Assembly: GCF_012027395.1 (NCBI RefSeq) | Contig: NZ_SNUJ01000001.1 | Span: forward strand, 310,001 to 374,000 | Length of the DNA stretch: 64,000 nucleotides | Source: Thermococcus sp. LS1 | GTDB taxonomy: Archaea; Methanobacteriota_B; Thermococci; Thermococcales; Thermococcaceae | Direction of reading: 5' to 3' | Shown here: positions 45,206 to 53,864 of the stretch, piece after piece | Layout: every line of letters begins with the position of its first letter | How positions within the stretch are numbered: the first letter of the stretch is position 1 | Translations under genes and position numbers: made by a program | Notes under the pieces: model-generated | What the model was told of the DNA's origin: nothing | The model's input: the letters and a program-made list of their open reading frames with translations, nothing else | Databases searched by the model: none

Positions 45206-46141
45206 ATGATATTTGATGCCCATTCAGACCTGCCTACTTTTATCTATGACGAGAGGAAGAAAGGAAAAACCCTTGTCCTCGAGAAAAGCTTTAACCAGTT
45301 CTTCGCTCCAGGCGTAGCCGCTCGAGTGATGGCCATCTGGACGAGGCCAGACAGGAGGAGCTCGGCCCTGAGATACGGGCTGGAGGTTCTCAACGCCCTT
45401 CGGAAAGACGTCGAGGAGAGCGAGCGCTTCGAGCTTGTGACAAGCGTCGGGGAGATGAAAAAGGCCATCGAGGAAGGAAGGGCCGCCCTCTGGCTGGGCC
45501 TTGAGGGCGGGGAGCCGATAGAGGACAGCCTGGATTTGCTGGAGGTCTTCTACCATCTCGGCCTGAGGGTTCTAACGCTCACGTGGAGCCTCAGGAACGC
45601 AATAGGCGACGGCGTCTTCGAGAGGACAAACGGGGGTCTGACCAACTTCGGCGTTGAAGTCGTCGGAAAGGCCGAGGAACTGGGAATCCTCATAGACCTC
45701 AGCCACATAAACGAAGCCGGCTTCTGGGACACTCTAGACGTTACCGCATTTCCCGTTATGGCCTCGCACTCCAATGCGAGAGCGCTGTGCGATCACCCGA
45801 GGAACCTCACGGACGAGCAGATAAAGGCCATAGCGGAGCGAGATGGAGTTATCGGAGCGGTTGCCATTCCGAGCTTTGTAGACAGAGAAAAGCCAACGCT
45901 GGAGAAGTACGTCGAGCACATCGATTATATGGTCGAGCTGGCGGGATACAAGCACGTGGGGCTCGGCTTCGACTTCGTGTACTACCTGTCCGGCTGGAGT
46001 GGGAGGAGCGTTGAGGGCTTTGAGAACGAGTCGAAGATTCCAGAGCTGCTTGAGAGACTGAACGAGAACTTCAGCGCGAAAGAGATTGAAGCGATAACTT
46101 TCAGGAACCTCGAGCGCCTTTTTGAGAGGGTTATCGGATGA
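45206..46141 (+). CDS. membrane dipeptidase family (M19) peptidase
   Basis: The 311-residue product has the M19 metal-binding set: FDAHSDLP near the N-terminus, LGLEGGEPIE with the bridging glutamate, LIDLSHINEAGFWD, VMASHSNARALCDHPRNLTD and HVGLGFDFVYYL. It should split dipeptides using two zinc ions in the cytoplasm, since it has no signal peptide. GAGGGGGTCCGC precedes the ATG. It is closely spaced after the TPR-like gene and 45 bases before a methyltransferase gene. Confidence 0.9.
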   Translation: MIFDAHSDLPTFIYDERKKGKTLVLEKSFNQFFAPGVAARVMAIWTRPDRRSSALRYGLEVLNALRKDVEESERFELVTSVGEMKKAIEEGRAALWLGLEGGEPIEDSLDLLEVFYHLGLRVLTLTWSLRNAIGDGVFERTNGGLTNFGVEVVGKAEELGILIDLSHINEAGFWDTLDVTAFPVMASHSNARALCDHPRNLTDEQIKAIAERDGVIGAVAIPSFVDREKPTLEKYVEHIDYMVELAGYKHVGLGFDFVYYLSGWSGRSVEGFENESKIPELLERLNENFSAKEIEAITFRNLERLFERVIG

Positions 46142-46186
46142 CGGAACCTTTTTATCCCCCTTTTCTCAGCAATCCGCGGTGAGCCC

Positions 46187-47044
46187 ATGGAGGAGGTCTA
46201 CTTCCTAACTGCAGGAGACGCGAGAAGGCTGCTCTTCGCGAGAGGGGGAGCGAGGCTTAACCTGGATTTGAGAAAGACCGGGCGTTCATGGCTCATCACC
46301 ATTGAGGGAGACGAGTTCATCTTTCCGGACGGCACGCGCGTTGAGAGGAGCCTGGTCGAAAGGATAGCGAGGGACGAGGGGAGCGTTTACTTCGTTAAAA
46401 ACGGAGGAGTTTACAAGGCAGCGATAGCGAGTGAAGAGGGCTTCTACAAGCTCGTGCCGACGGTTCCGCCGACGATAGAGATAAACGGCATCAGAATGCA
46501 CCGCACGAAGGAGGTAAACCCCCTGCAGGACACGCTCAACAAGGTGAACACAGTAAAGCCGAAGGAGGGCGAGATGGTTTTGGACACCTGCATGGGGCTC
46601 GGCTACACCGCGATAGAGGCCGCGAAACGCGGTGCTTACGTGATAACTATAGAAAAGGATAAGAGCGTCATAGAACTGGCAAGAATAAACCCCTGGAGCA
46701 GGGAGCTCTTCCAGGGCGGGAAGATTCAGATCATCCACGGGGATGCCTTCGAGGTCATTAAGCGCTTCAACGACGGGAGCTTTGATGTGATAATCCACGA
46801 CCCCCCTCGCTTTTCTCTGGCGGGTCATCTCTACAGCGGGGAGTTTTACGGGGAGCTCTTCAGGATTCTCAAGCCCGGCGGAAGGCTGTTCCACTACGTT
46901 GGAAACCCCGGGAAGAAGTACAGGAGAAAAGACCTCCAGAAGGGCGTGATGGAGCGCTTAAGGAAGGCCGGCTTCGTCGGGGTAAAAAGGGTTGAGGAAG
47001 CGCTCGGTGTAGTGGCGAGGAAACCGGAGAAAAGAACAAAATGA
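46187..47044 (+). CDS. predicted archaeal methyltransferase (COG2521 type)
   Basis: The 285-residue protein has an N-terminal beta domain of about 100 residues, then a class I methyltransferase core: VLDTCMGLGYTAIEAAKRG near residue 127, ITIEKDKSVIELAR, and the catalytic-type IIHDPPRFSLAGH near residue 203, then ILKPGGRLFHYVG. The DPPR motif suggests methylation of a base or amino group in RNA or protein. GGTGAGCCC precedes the ATG. It converges on the acylaminoacyl peptidase gene with 6 bases between. Confidence 0.83.
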   Translation: MEEVYFLTAGDARRLLFARGGARLNLDLRKTGRSWLITIEGDEFIFPDGTRVERSLVERIARDEGSVYFVKNGGVYKAAIASEEGFYKLVPTVPPTIEINGIRMHRTKEVNPLQDTLNKVNTVKPKEGEMVLDTCMGLGYTAIEAAKRGAYVITIEKDKSVIELARINPWSRELFQGGKIQIIHGDAFEVIKRFNDGSFDVIIHDPPRFSLAGHLYSGEFYGELFRILKPGGRLFHYVGNPGKKYRRKDLQKGVMERLRKAGFVGVKRVEEALGVVARKPEKRTK

Positions 47045-47050
47045 ACGGGC

Positions 47051-48922
47051 TCACTCTAAGCCCTTCAGAATCTTCTCCACATCGAAACCTTCCTCGTACT
47101 TCTTGAGCTTCCTCTCGAAGAACTCCATGAAGAGCTTGTAGCGCTTGGCCCTGTGCTTTGGAGAACCCCTTATGCTGTGGCCGTGGGCACCGCGCCTGAA
47201 TATCGCTATGTAGGCCTCCTTGCCGAGGTCCCTGAGGGCGTGGTAGAACATGACGCTCTGGTCGAGCGGGCAGCGGTAGTCCTCCAGCGAATGGATGAGC
47301 AGTATCGGGGCCTTGACGTTCTCGACGTAGAAGAGCGGGCTGAGCTTTCTGTAGTTCTCGTTGTTCAGCGGGTCGTCTCCGATTACCTCCTTGTCGAACC
47401 AGAGGCCTATATCGGAGAAAGCGTAGCTCGTCAGCCAGTAGCTTATGCCGTTCTCACTTATTCCAGCCTTGAAGAGCTCGCTCTGCGTCAGCGCCCAGTT
47501 GGTCATGAATCCACCGTAGCTTATGCCCGTTATTCCAACCCTCTCGCGGTCGGCCTGCGGTTCAAGCCTGAAGAACGCCTCAATTCCGTTCATTATATCC
47601 AGGAAGTCCTCGAGGCCTGTTCTCTCCAGAACGCGAAGGGCGAACTCCTCTGAATAGCCGTTGCTTCCACGCGGGTTCACGAAGACGATGTAGTAGCCCT
47701 TATTCGCCATCAGCTGCATCTCGTACTTGAAGTAGTGGCCGTACATTCCCTTCGGTCCGCCGTGGACGAATACTATGACCGGAGCCTTCTCATCCTCCTT
47801 CAGCTCGGGCCTGATGTACCAGCCGTCTATCTCGAGGTCGAGGGACTTAAACCTGAAGTGCCTTGGCTCAAAGGTCCTGAGCCTCTCAAAGAGCGGCCCG
47901 TTGTAGTCGGTGAGCTGCTTAAGTTCGCCGTCGTAGATGTAGAGCTCTCTCAGGCGCGTTGCAGTCTCGATGAGCATCGCAACCCTTCCGCCGTCGGTGT
48001 CGAAGCCCATGATCCAGTGCTCGCCAACGGTTATCGGCTCGACCTCACCATCCCATAGGTAGAGGTTGATACTGCCAGCCTCGTAGAGGGTGAAGTAGAC
48101 TCTGCCACCGTCTAGCTTAGCCTGGCCTGTATTCCTGCCGAGGTGTTCATTAATAGCCTTCAGCTCGCCGTCGTAGAGGTAGAGGAAGTCGTGCTCGCTG
48201 AGCTTTTTCTTCTCAGGCTTGCCACGGAGGAGGATGGTCTTACCGTCGGAATCAACCGCCTGGAAGGAAACCTTCTCGAAGAGCTTCTCCTCCTCTCCGT
48301 CGCGCCAGAGGTAGATATCGGTGAACTTGAAGAAGGCAGGCTTGCTGCCCTCACGGTAGGGAACGTTGACGACTATGGCGTTGCCGTGCCAGATACCTGA
48401 GCTGAAGCGCGGCTTCTCAAACTCCTCAAGTATCTCCTCGCTCTCGGTGTCGAGAACCCAGAAGGTGGTCTTCTCGCCGTCGAAGAAGCCCATGTTGTCG
48501 AACCACACAGGGACATCGTCCTCGAAGATGAAGTCCTCGTCGTCTCTGCGCTTGAAGCCTACAACAAGGAGACGCCGGGAATCGTCGTTCCACTGGATGA
48601 AGCGGACGTTTTTAGCTTCCAGAACCCTCTTGGCGCTCAGCGTTTCAACGTCGGCAACCCATATCTCGGAAGTCTTCTTCTCCTCGTTGGGCATCATGAA
48701 GGCGAGCTTCCTGCCATCCGGAGAAAAGCGAGGCATGGAAGCGTTCTCGATGAAGCGTCTTGCCCCGATTTCGATGTCCTCAACAACCACAGTGTTTTCG
48801 TACCTGTTGTCCTTCATGTTGGCCTTGGTCAGAACGTAGGCGACCCTACCCCCTTTGATCTGGGGATCGTCCAGGTAAGCAAACTTAGAAAAGGTCTTTT
48901 CGTTCCATTCGATGCTGCTCAT
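47051..48922 (-). CDS. acylaminoacyl peptidase, S9 (prolyl oligopeptidase) family
   Basis: The 623-residue enzyme has an N-terminal seven-blade propeller (about residues 10-360) and a C-terminal alpha/beta hydrolase domain. The catalytic serine is in GITGISYGGFMTN, the aspartate in LIHSLEDYRCPLDQS and the histidine in RRGAHGHS; VFVHGGPKGMYG forms the oxyanion hole. It matches the Pyrococcus acylaminoacyl peptidase in length and motifs. It cuts short peptides, including N-acylated ones, in the cytoplasm. GGTGATACCGTT lies before the start on the minus strand. Confidence 0.93.
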   Translation of the reverse strand: MSSIEWNEKTFSKFAYLDDPQIKGGRVAYVLTKANMKDNRYENTVVVEDIEIGARRFIENASMPRFSPDGRKLAFMMPNEEKKTSEIWVADVETLSAKRVLEAKNVRFIQWNDDSRRLLVVGFKRRDDEDFIFEDDVPVWFDNMGFFDGEKTTFWVLDTESEEILEEFEKPRFSSGIWHGNAIVVNVPYREGSKPAFFKFTDIYLWRDGEEEKLFEKVSFQAVDSDGKTILLRGKPEKKKLSEHDFLYLYDGELKAINEHLGRNTGQAKLDGGRVYFTLYEAGSINLYLWDGEVEPITVGEHWIMGFDTDGGRVAMLIETATRLRELYIYDGELKQLTDYNGPLFERLRTFEPRHFRFKSLDLEIDGWYIRPELKEDEKAPVIVFVHGGPKGMYGHYFKYEMQLMANKGYYIVFVNPRGSNGYSEEFALRVLERTGLEDFLDIMNGIEAFFRLEPQADRERVGITGISYGGFMTNWALTQSELFKAGISENGISYWLTSYAFSDIGLWFDKEVIGDDPLNNENYRKLSPLFYVENVKAPILLIHSLEDYRCPLDQSVMFYHALRDLGKEAYIAIFRRGAHGHSIRGSPKHRAKRYKLFMEFFERKLKKYEEGFDVEKILKGLE

Positions 48923-48990
48923 AACGGTATCACCGATTTAGTAGAGAGCCTTAAAAGTATATAAGCCTAACCCAGTGGACAGGTGGAAAC

Positions 48991-49317
48991 ATGAAAGATG
49001 AGTACGCCGTTGGAATAATTCTCATAGCGGGACTCGCCGTATCACTGGCCTTCAGAACGTACCTTGGAGTAGTCCTCGCTGCAATAGGGATACCGCTCTA
49101 CCTGGCCTACGTAGCCAGAGAACAGAATATACTGGCAAAGTCGAGGCTCTTCGACAGGGACCTCTTCCTCATGATAGCCATAGCAATAGTCGTGATACTC
49201 GTCTTCAACTACCTCTGGGACCCGAGGATGGGCCTCATAGCAATGGCAGTGATGATTCCAGTCCTGGCTCTCTACGCGGATAGACTAAAGGCGAGAAAGA
49301 AGTCTCAGAAGGCCTGA
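48991..49317 (+). CDS. small membrane protein
   Basis: This 108-residue protein has about four hydrophobic segments (VGIILIAGLAVSLAF, LGVVLAAIGIPLYLAYV, LFLMIAIAIVVILVFNYL, MGLIAMAVMIPVLALYA) and a basic tail RLKARKKSQKA. No family is recognised. AGGTGGAAAC precedes the ATG, and a TATA-like AAAAGTATATAAG (about 48952) lies before it. Its last 33 bases overlap the opposing kinase gene tail to tail. Confidence 0.78.
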   Translation: MKDEYAVGIILIAGLAVSLAFRTYLGVVLAAIGIPLYLAYVAREQNILAKSRLFDRDLFLMIAIAIVVILVFNYLWDPRMGLIAMAVMIPVLALYADRLKARKKSQKA

Positions 49318-49932
49318 GAGGTTTCTGGTTCTCTTGTAGTTCCTCAGTTCTTCCCGCATCTCCTCTAGAAAAGCTCCCCCAACGCTGAACTTTTCCCTTA
49401 TCCTGCGCGAGATGTAGTTGTCGTTGATGAAGAGCATGGCCATTGCCGATGTGAGGTTCTTGGGCTTCCTGAAGCCGGCCTTCTCGAAGTCTATAAGCCA
49501 GACGCGCTCACCAACTATTATGTGCTTTCCGCCCTGTATCTGGCCGTGGTCGAGGCCGAGTCTGTCAAGGAGGGCCGTTTTATGGGCTATCTCGAAGAGA
49601 TGGCGCTTTTCAAAGTCGGCGTAGAAGATTATCTCACCCTCTGCGAACTCGCGGATGAGATATTCGAGGCCCTCAAAGGTTCCGTAGTCTACAAGCCGGG
49701 GCGTTACCTCGTATGGCTCGAGTATCTTGATGATCTCCGCCTCCCTCTTGAAGTTCATCCTCGGGGAATCCGGACGCTGGAGCTTAACTATGACGCTTTT
49801 TTCCCCTAACCTGGCTCTGAAAATAAGGCTCGTCGTCCCTTTGGCGTAAGGCTTTATTTCGGCCAATCCTAACCCTTCCAGGTGAGAGTAAAAGCGCTCC
49901 AGCTGAGCTCTGCTTATCAGGTGGTCGAACAT
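49285..49932 (-). CDS. predicted protein kinase (RIO/Bud32-like small fold)
   Basis: This 215-residue protein has kinase marks: KGTTSLIFRARLGEKSVIVKL with the ATP-binding lysine near residue 47, EAEIIKILE, then LDHGQIQGGKHIIV and WLIDFEKAG in place of the usual HGD and DFG loops. It resembles small archaeal kinases related to RIO and LPS kinases; the substrate is unknown. Its start lies inside the 3' end of the tnpB frame, so the insertion element landed just before this gene and its GGAGGAGG ribosome binding site. Confidence 0.8.
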   Translation of the reverse strand: MFDHLISRAQLERFYSHLEGLGLAEIKPYAKGTTSLIFRARLGEKSVIVKLQRPDSPRMNFKREAEIIKILEPYEVTPRLVDYGTFEGLEYLIREFAEGEIIFYADFEKRHLFEIAHKTALLDRLGLDHGQIQGGKHIIVGERVWLIDFEKAGFRKPKNLTSAMAMLFINDNYISRRIREKFSVGGAFLEEMREELRNYKRTRNLSGLLRLLSRL

Positions 49933-51296
49933 AGGCCTCGCCGACCTCCTCCCTGCTCCAAAAGACTAGGGTTCTTATGAGAGAACTCATGTACTAAGGC
50001 GAGGGAGGTTCGAGGGGTTTCCCCTACTACCGTCACCGGATTCGGATCATACAACCCCTCGGGGAGGGCCTTCCCCCCATTACCCCTCCTCTGAGCGTAA
50101 AGACCGCTCAAATTCGGGGTTATCGTTTTCACAACCTTCTTCAAAATGTTGAAAGCCCCAACAAGGTCGGAGTTGAAGACAAGCCCCGTCACGGGACACT
50201 TAAACAATCCCCGAACAAATCTTGCCCCATTATGGGGCTTCCCGCAGACGGGGCAAGATTGTGAAGTGAAAGCCTCATCAACAACCAAAACAGAAATACC
50301 ATAATCCTCAGCAACTCCCTTCAAACGTTTAATGACATAATTGAACCTCCAAACGTGGGAGAGGATGAAGTTCTGTTTGGAACCTTTATCGGAGTTCCTC
50401 GATATGCCCTTAGGATAGCCAACGATGATTCTTGAAGCCCCCAAATCGTACAATCTTTTAACAGTTTGCCTTACTGCTGTGTTAATGTAGTGCCTTGCTT
50501 GAAGTTTAGCCTTTTCATGCATTCTTTTAAGGTTTCTACTTGTTTTTTGGCTGTTCTTGTTGAGTTTAGACTGATAATCGGCTATTCTTCCCTGCCAGTA
50601 GAAGGCAATGGATTTTAAGGGACGACCATTGACCAAGAAACTCTCGCCGTTTTCAACATAGACAGCCATTAGATTGTTAATCCCTAGATCTATTCCAGCT
50701 GTTAAGTCCCCTTTTGGTTTTCCCGGAACTTCAATCCATTTTTCACCTTCGAGTTTTTCTTTGATTGTGAAGCTGATGTGAGCATACCATTTTCCTTTAA
50801 CTTCATTGTAAGTTATTTCCAATCTCCCTATCTTGCCTTTCAGGTGTATCCTACCCTTGAATTGAATTTCAAGGCGTTTGAACTTGCCAAGACCCATTAG
50901 AATTAGTTTGTTACCTCCAATTTTGTATTGGGTGTTTCTCAGGATGATGAATGGTTTTCGTTTCCCATTTTCTTTAAGATAGTTAGGCGGCTTTGGTTTG
51001 AACCATTTTGGGAGTTCTTTATTCTTTTTCTTTTTGGCGAGAACTAAAAAGCTCCTCCAAGCTTCGGCATTCTTTCTGGCGATAGTCTGAACTGTGGCAG
51101 AACCGATTTCCTTTTTATATTCCTCGTAAACAATTTTTTGAGTTTTCAAAAAGTCTATTGGTTTTCCTTGGAAGTATTCTTTTCTCCGAAGATAGTTTAC
51201 TCTGTTCCAGACTTTCGCCCCAATATCGGCTAACTCGAAGAGGAGTTTCTCTTGGGCCTTTGAAGGCTGGAGCTTGACTGTTACCGTTCGTTTCAT
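49917..51296 (-). mobile_element. tnpB: IS200/IS605-type TnpB, RNA-guided nuclease of a transposon
   Basis: The 459-residue frame has a TnpB N-terminal part and RuvC-like nuclease: D203 in GIDLGINN, E341 in VVDEAFTSQSCPVCG and D377 in FNSDLVGAFN. The usual RuvC-II glutamate place reads GYPKG instead, so the catalytic glutamate seems moved to E341. The zinc ribbon has C348, C351 and C367, with T370 in the fourth place. The last 40 residues run past a terminal hairpin (GTTCT-tatgag-AGAAC, 49971-49986) that marks the element right end and the likely guide-RNA region. No tnpA is present. The start overlaps the stop of a small RHH gene (ATGA). Confidence 0.88.
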
Positions 51297-51448
51297 TTTT
51301 CCTCGCTTTCAACTTTTTTAATCCAGAGTTTCATGGCTTCGGTCACTGCTACACCCAAAGCTCCCCTTATCCGTCCATATTTTTTCTCCACGAGTTCCCT
51401 GAATCTTTTTTCGACTTCATCATCAACGGAGATCGTTATGACACCCAT
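51293..51448 (-). CDS. 51-residue ribbon-helix-helix protein coupled to tnpB
   Basis: This short gene begins ATGGGTGTC with GGTGGGAAC before it and ends in a TGA overlapping the tnpB ATG. The product reads MGVITISVDDEVEKRFRELV, then EKKYGRIRGALGVAVTEAMK and LWIKKVESEEK. The beta strand followed by two helices is a CopG/MetJ ribbon-helix-helix fold, a dimeric DNA-binding protein. A TATA-like CTTAAATACT lies about 35-45 bases upstream (minus strand, near 51485). It may control tnpB or its own promoter. Coupled translation points to a fixed unit. Confidence 0.78.
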   Translation of the reverse strand: MGVITISVDDEVEKRFRELVEKKYGRIRGALGVAVTEAMKLWIKKVESEEK

Positions 51449-51596
51449 GTTCCCACCAATATGTGCAAGTATGGATTAGTATTTAAGAGTTGCTGCCAGA
51501 TAGTTTATTGTACCCTCGCCGTAAACCGCGAGGCTTCAAAAGAAAAGAGAAGATAAACTTAAATACTCCGCCGATAAAATACTTTTGGTGATAGCC

Positions 51597-51824
51597 ATGG
51601 TGACGGCTTTTATTTTGATGGTTACAGCCGCTGGAAAGGAAAGGGAAGTTATGGAGAAGCTTCTCGCTATGCCGGAGGTTAAAGAAGCATACGTCGTCTA
51701 CGGCGAGTACGACCTCGTAGTTAAGGTTGAGACCGACACGCTCAAGGATCTGGATCAGTTCATCACTGAGAAGATAAGGAAGATGTCCGAGATACAGATG
51801 ACCTCGACGATGATAGCCATCTGA
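51597..51824 (+). CDS. stand-alone RAM (Lrp/AsnC ligand-binding) domain protein
   Basis: The ATG at 51597 has GGTGATAGCC before it. The 75-residue product (MVTAFILMVTAAGKEREVME...YVVYGEYDLVVKVETD...) is a RAM domain without the helix-turn-helix. Such proteins in Pyrococcus assemble into octamer-like rings and bind amino acids, possibly joining Lrp proteins. The twin TATA-like AACTTAAATACT lies near 51556. It is a single gene. Confidence 0.87.
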   Translation: MVTAFILMVTAAGKEREVMEKLLAMPEVKEAYVVYGEYDLVVKVETDTLKDLDQFITEKIRKMSEIQMTSTMIAI

Positions 51825-51869
51825 ACCTCTCGATTTTCCTACTTTCGTTTCTGAGAAAAGGAAAAAGAC

Positions 51870-52544
51870 TCACTTGTTCATCATGAGCCTTATTCTTTCC
51901 GCCGAATCCTTGGCCTTGTCAGATATGTTGCTGAGGGTTCTTGCTATGTTGAGGATGTAGAATCCGTCGCCCCAGCTCAGCTCATTCTCCTTCTCGAAGA
52001 CGAGCTGCATGAGCCTCGTATCGAGTCCGTCTATCTTACTCTCGACGCTCTCTATCTCCCTGATTATCTCGTACTCCCTCTCGATTTCCTTCTCGGTGAA
52101 GCCGCTCTCTATGACGCGGTCCATCTGGACTATAGCCTCGTGGACGAGCTTAGCAGCTTTGATGCTCTCCGTCCCCATCTGAAGGATTATATCCTTAATA
52201 TCGGTCGGGATTCCATTCGGCCTCTTGATGAGGAGCCACTTGGCGGTGTCTTCAGCAGCGTCGGCAACCTTGTCCTGCATGTGGAGGTATATGAGAACGT
52301 CCTCCCTCGCGACGGCCATGAGAAGCTTGGAGCTGAGGGAGTCCCTTATTTCCTCCTTTATCCTGTCGGCAACGTCCTCGAGGCGGTCGACTTCGATGGC
52401 CACCCTCTCCATCTCCTCAAAGTTCCCCTCGTACCAGAGGCGAAGAGCCTTCTCGAGGGTCTCAACCGTCTGGAGGACCACATCAGCGTGCTTGATTAGA
52501 GGCTTGAACGGGCTCTTCGCAAAGAGTTTGGTCCACACCTGCAT
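51870..52544 (-). CDS. DUF47/PhoU-like phosphate transport accessory protein
   Basis: The start at 52544 (GGGGTGATATC before ATG) gives 224 residues. The sequence is a long four-helix PhoU-like bundle with metal-binding acidic motifs (EVDRLEDVADRIKEEI, QDKVADAAEDTAKWL, REIESVESKIDGLD, RTLSNISDKAKDSAERI). DUF47 proteins are encoded next to Pit phosphate transporters and are thought to control them. The start lies only 4 bases beyond the stop of the transporter gene, so the two are translated from one message. Confidence 0.9.
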   Translation of the reverse strand: MQVWTKLFAKSPFKPLIKHADVVLQTVETLEKALRLWYEGNFEEMERVAIEVDRLEDVADRIKEEIRDSLSSKLLMAVAREDVLIYLHMQDKVADAAEDTAKWLLIKRPNGIPTDIKDIILQMGTESIKAAKLVHEAIVQMDRVIESGFTEKEIEREYEIIREIESVESKIDGLDTRLMQLVFEKENELSWGDGFYILNIARTLSNISDKAKDSAERIRLMMNK

Positions 52545-52548
52545 GATA

Positions 52549-53760
52549 TCACCCCACCACCATAAGCACCTTGAATATAACGGCACTCACGAAGGCCGCT
52601 ATCGGAACCGTCACGAACCAGGAGATTATTATATCCCTCACGATGTTCTTGTTTATTGCTTTTACTCCTCTGGCCAAGCCTATGCCTATGACGGCACCGA
52701 CCACCGTGTGGGTCGTCGAGATCGGCATTCCGAGCCAGGAAGCCACGAGAACCACCGTTGCAGCGGAGAAGTCTATGGTGAAGCCCCTCGTGTTGGTGAG
52801 CTCTGTTATCTTCTTGCCGACCGTCTCCATGACGCGGTAGCCGTAGGTTGCGACGCCAACCGCTATGCCTACTCCACCGAGGGCGAGAATCCACCTCGGA
52901 ACGGGCACCTGCATTCCGGCCAGACCCATCGTTGCGACGGCATAAACGGCGGCAACAGGACCTATTGCGTTGGCAACGTCGTTGGCTCCATGAGCTAAAG
53001 CCACGTAGGCAGAGGTGACTACCTGCACCTTCTTGAATATGCTCTCAACGCCAATGTACGGGTCGCTCGAGGGGAAGCGGACCTTTATGAGGAAGTAGCT
53101 GAGGATGAAAACGATTATGCCGAGGGGAAGCCCATAGAAAATAACCCCCCTCTTGAGATCACTCCCGTGGAGAACCTTGATGTAGAACATGGCCCCGATG
53201 ACCACAAAGGCCATGCCTATCCAGAAGGGAGACCATATCCTCGCACTTCTCACAGGGTTTCCGCTTTCGAAAATGCTCTTGGTCAGGGCCTTAAAGATGA
53301 AGTAGGCCATCAGGGCACCGATTATCGGGGACAGAATCCAGCTGAGAACGACCTGCGCCATCTTGTCCCAGTTGACGATGCTCAAGCCGGCGTAGGCTAT
53401 CCCGTAGCCCGCTATGCCACCTATGATTGAGTGAGTAGTTGAAACCGGGAGGCCGAATTTGGTAGCCATTACCAGCCAAATCGTTGCAGCCAGTAGAGCC
53501 GCGATGGAGCCGTATATCAGAACCGTTGGATCTGTGATTTTGTCGGGGTAGAGTATGCCCTTCCTTATCGTCTCTGTGACGCTCTTGCCGAAGAAGTAGG
53601 CTCCAGTGAACTCGAGGATGCCCGCTATGATCACGGCCTGCTTCGGAGTTATCGCCTTTGCACCGACGGCAGTGCTCATAGAATTTGCGGCATCATTGGC
53701 ACCGATGGCCCATGCCATCGAGAATCCAAGAATGATGGTTATCATTAGCCACGGATCCAC
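52549..53760 (-). CDS. pitA: inorganic phosphate transporter, PiT family
   Basis: This roughly 403-residue protein has about ten membrane segments in two related halves, each with the PiT signature: GANDAANSMSTAVGAKAI near the N-terminus and AHGANDVANAIGPVAA in the second half, and the paired LPVSTTHSIIGG and MPISTTHTVVGA. It carries phosphate with a cation (sodium or proton). The GTG at 53760 is favoured by GGTGGTGA; GTGs six and nine bases upstream are possible. It heads an operon with the DUF47 gene. Confidence 0.92.
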   Translation of the reverse strand: MDPWLMITIILGFSMAWAIGANDAANSMSTAVGAKAITPKQAVIIAGILEFTGAYFFGKSVTETIRKGILYPDKITDPTVLIYGSIAALLAATIWLVMATKFGLPVSTTHSIIGGIAGYGIAYAGLSIVNWDKMAQVVLSWILSPIIGALMAYFIFKALTKSIFESGNPVRSARIWSPFWIGMAFVVIGAMFYIKVLHGSDLKRGVIFYGLPLGIIVFILSYFLIKVRFPSSDPYIGVESIFKKVQVVTSAYVALAHGANDVANAIGPVAAVYAVATMGLAGMQVPVPRWILALGGVGIAVGVATYGYRVMETVGKKITELTNTRGFTIDFSAATVVLVASWLGMPISTTHTVVGAVIGIGLARGVKAINKNIVRDIIISWFVTVPIAAFVSAVIFKVLMVVG

Positions 53761-53864
53761 GCTCACCACCGGGGATAACTTCAGGGGGGAATATAAATAT
53801 CTTGTCGCAGTAGAATATAGTGCACCGCAAAGCTCTATATAGACCTAAATAGAATAAAGAGAAA

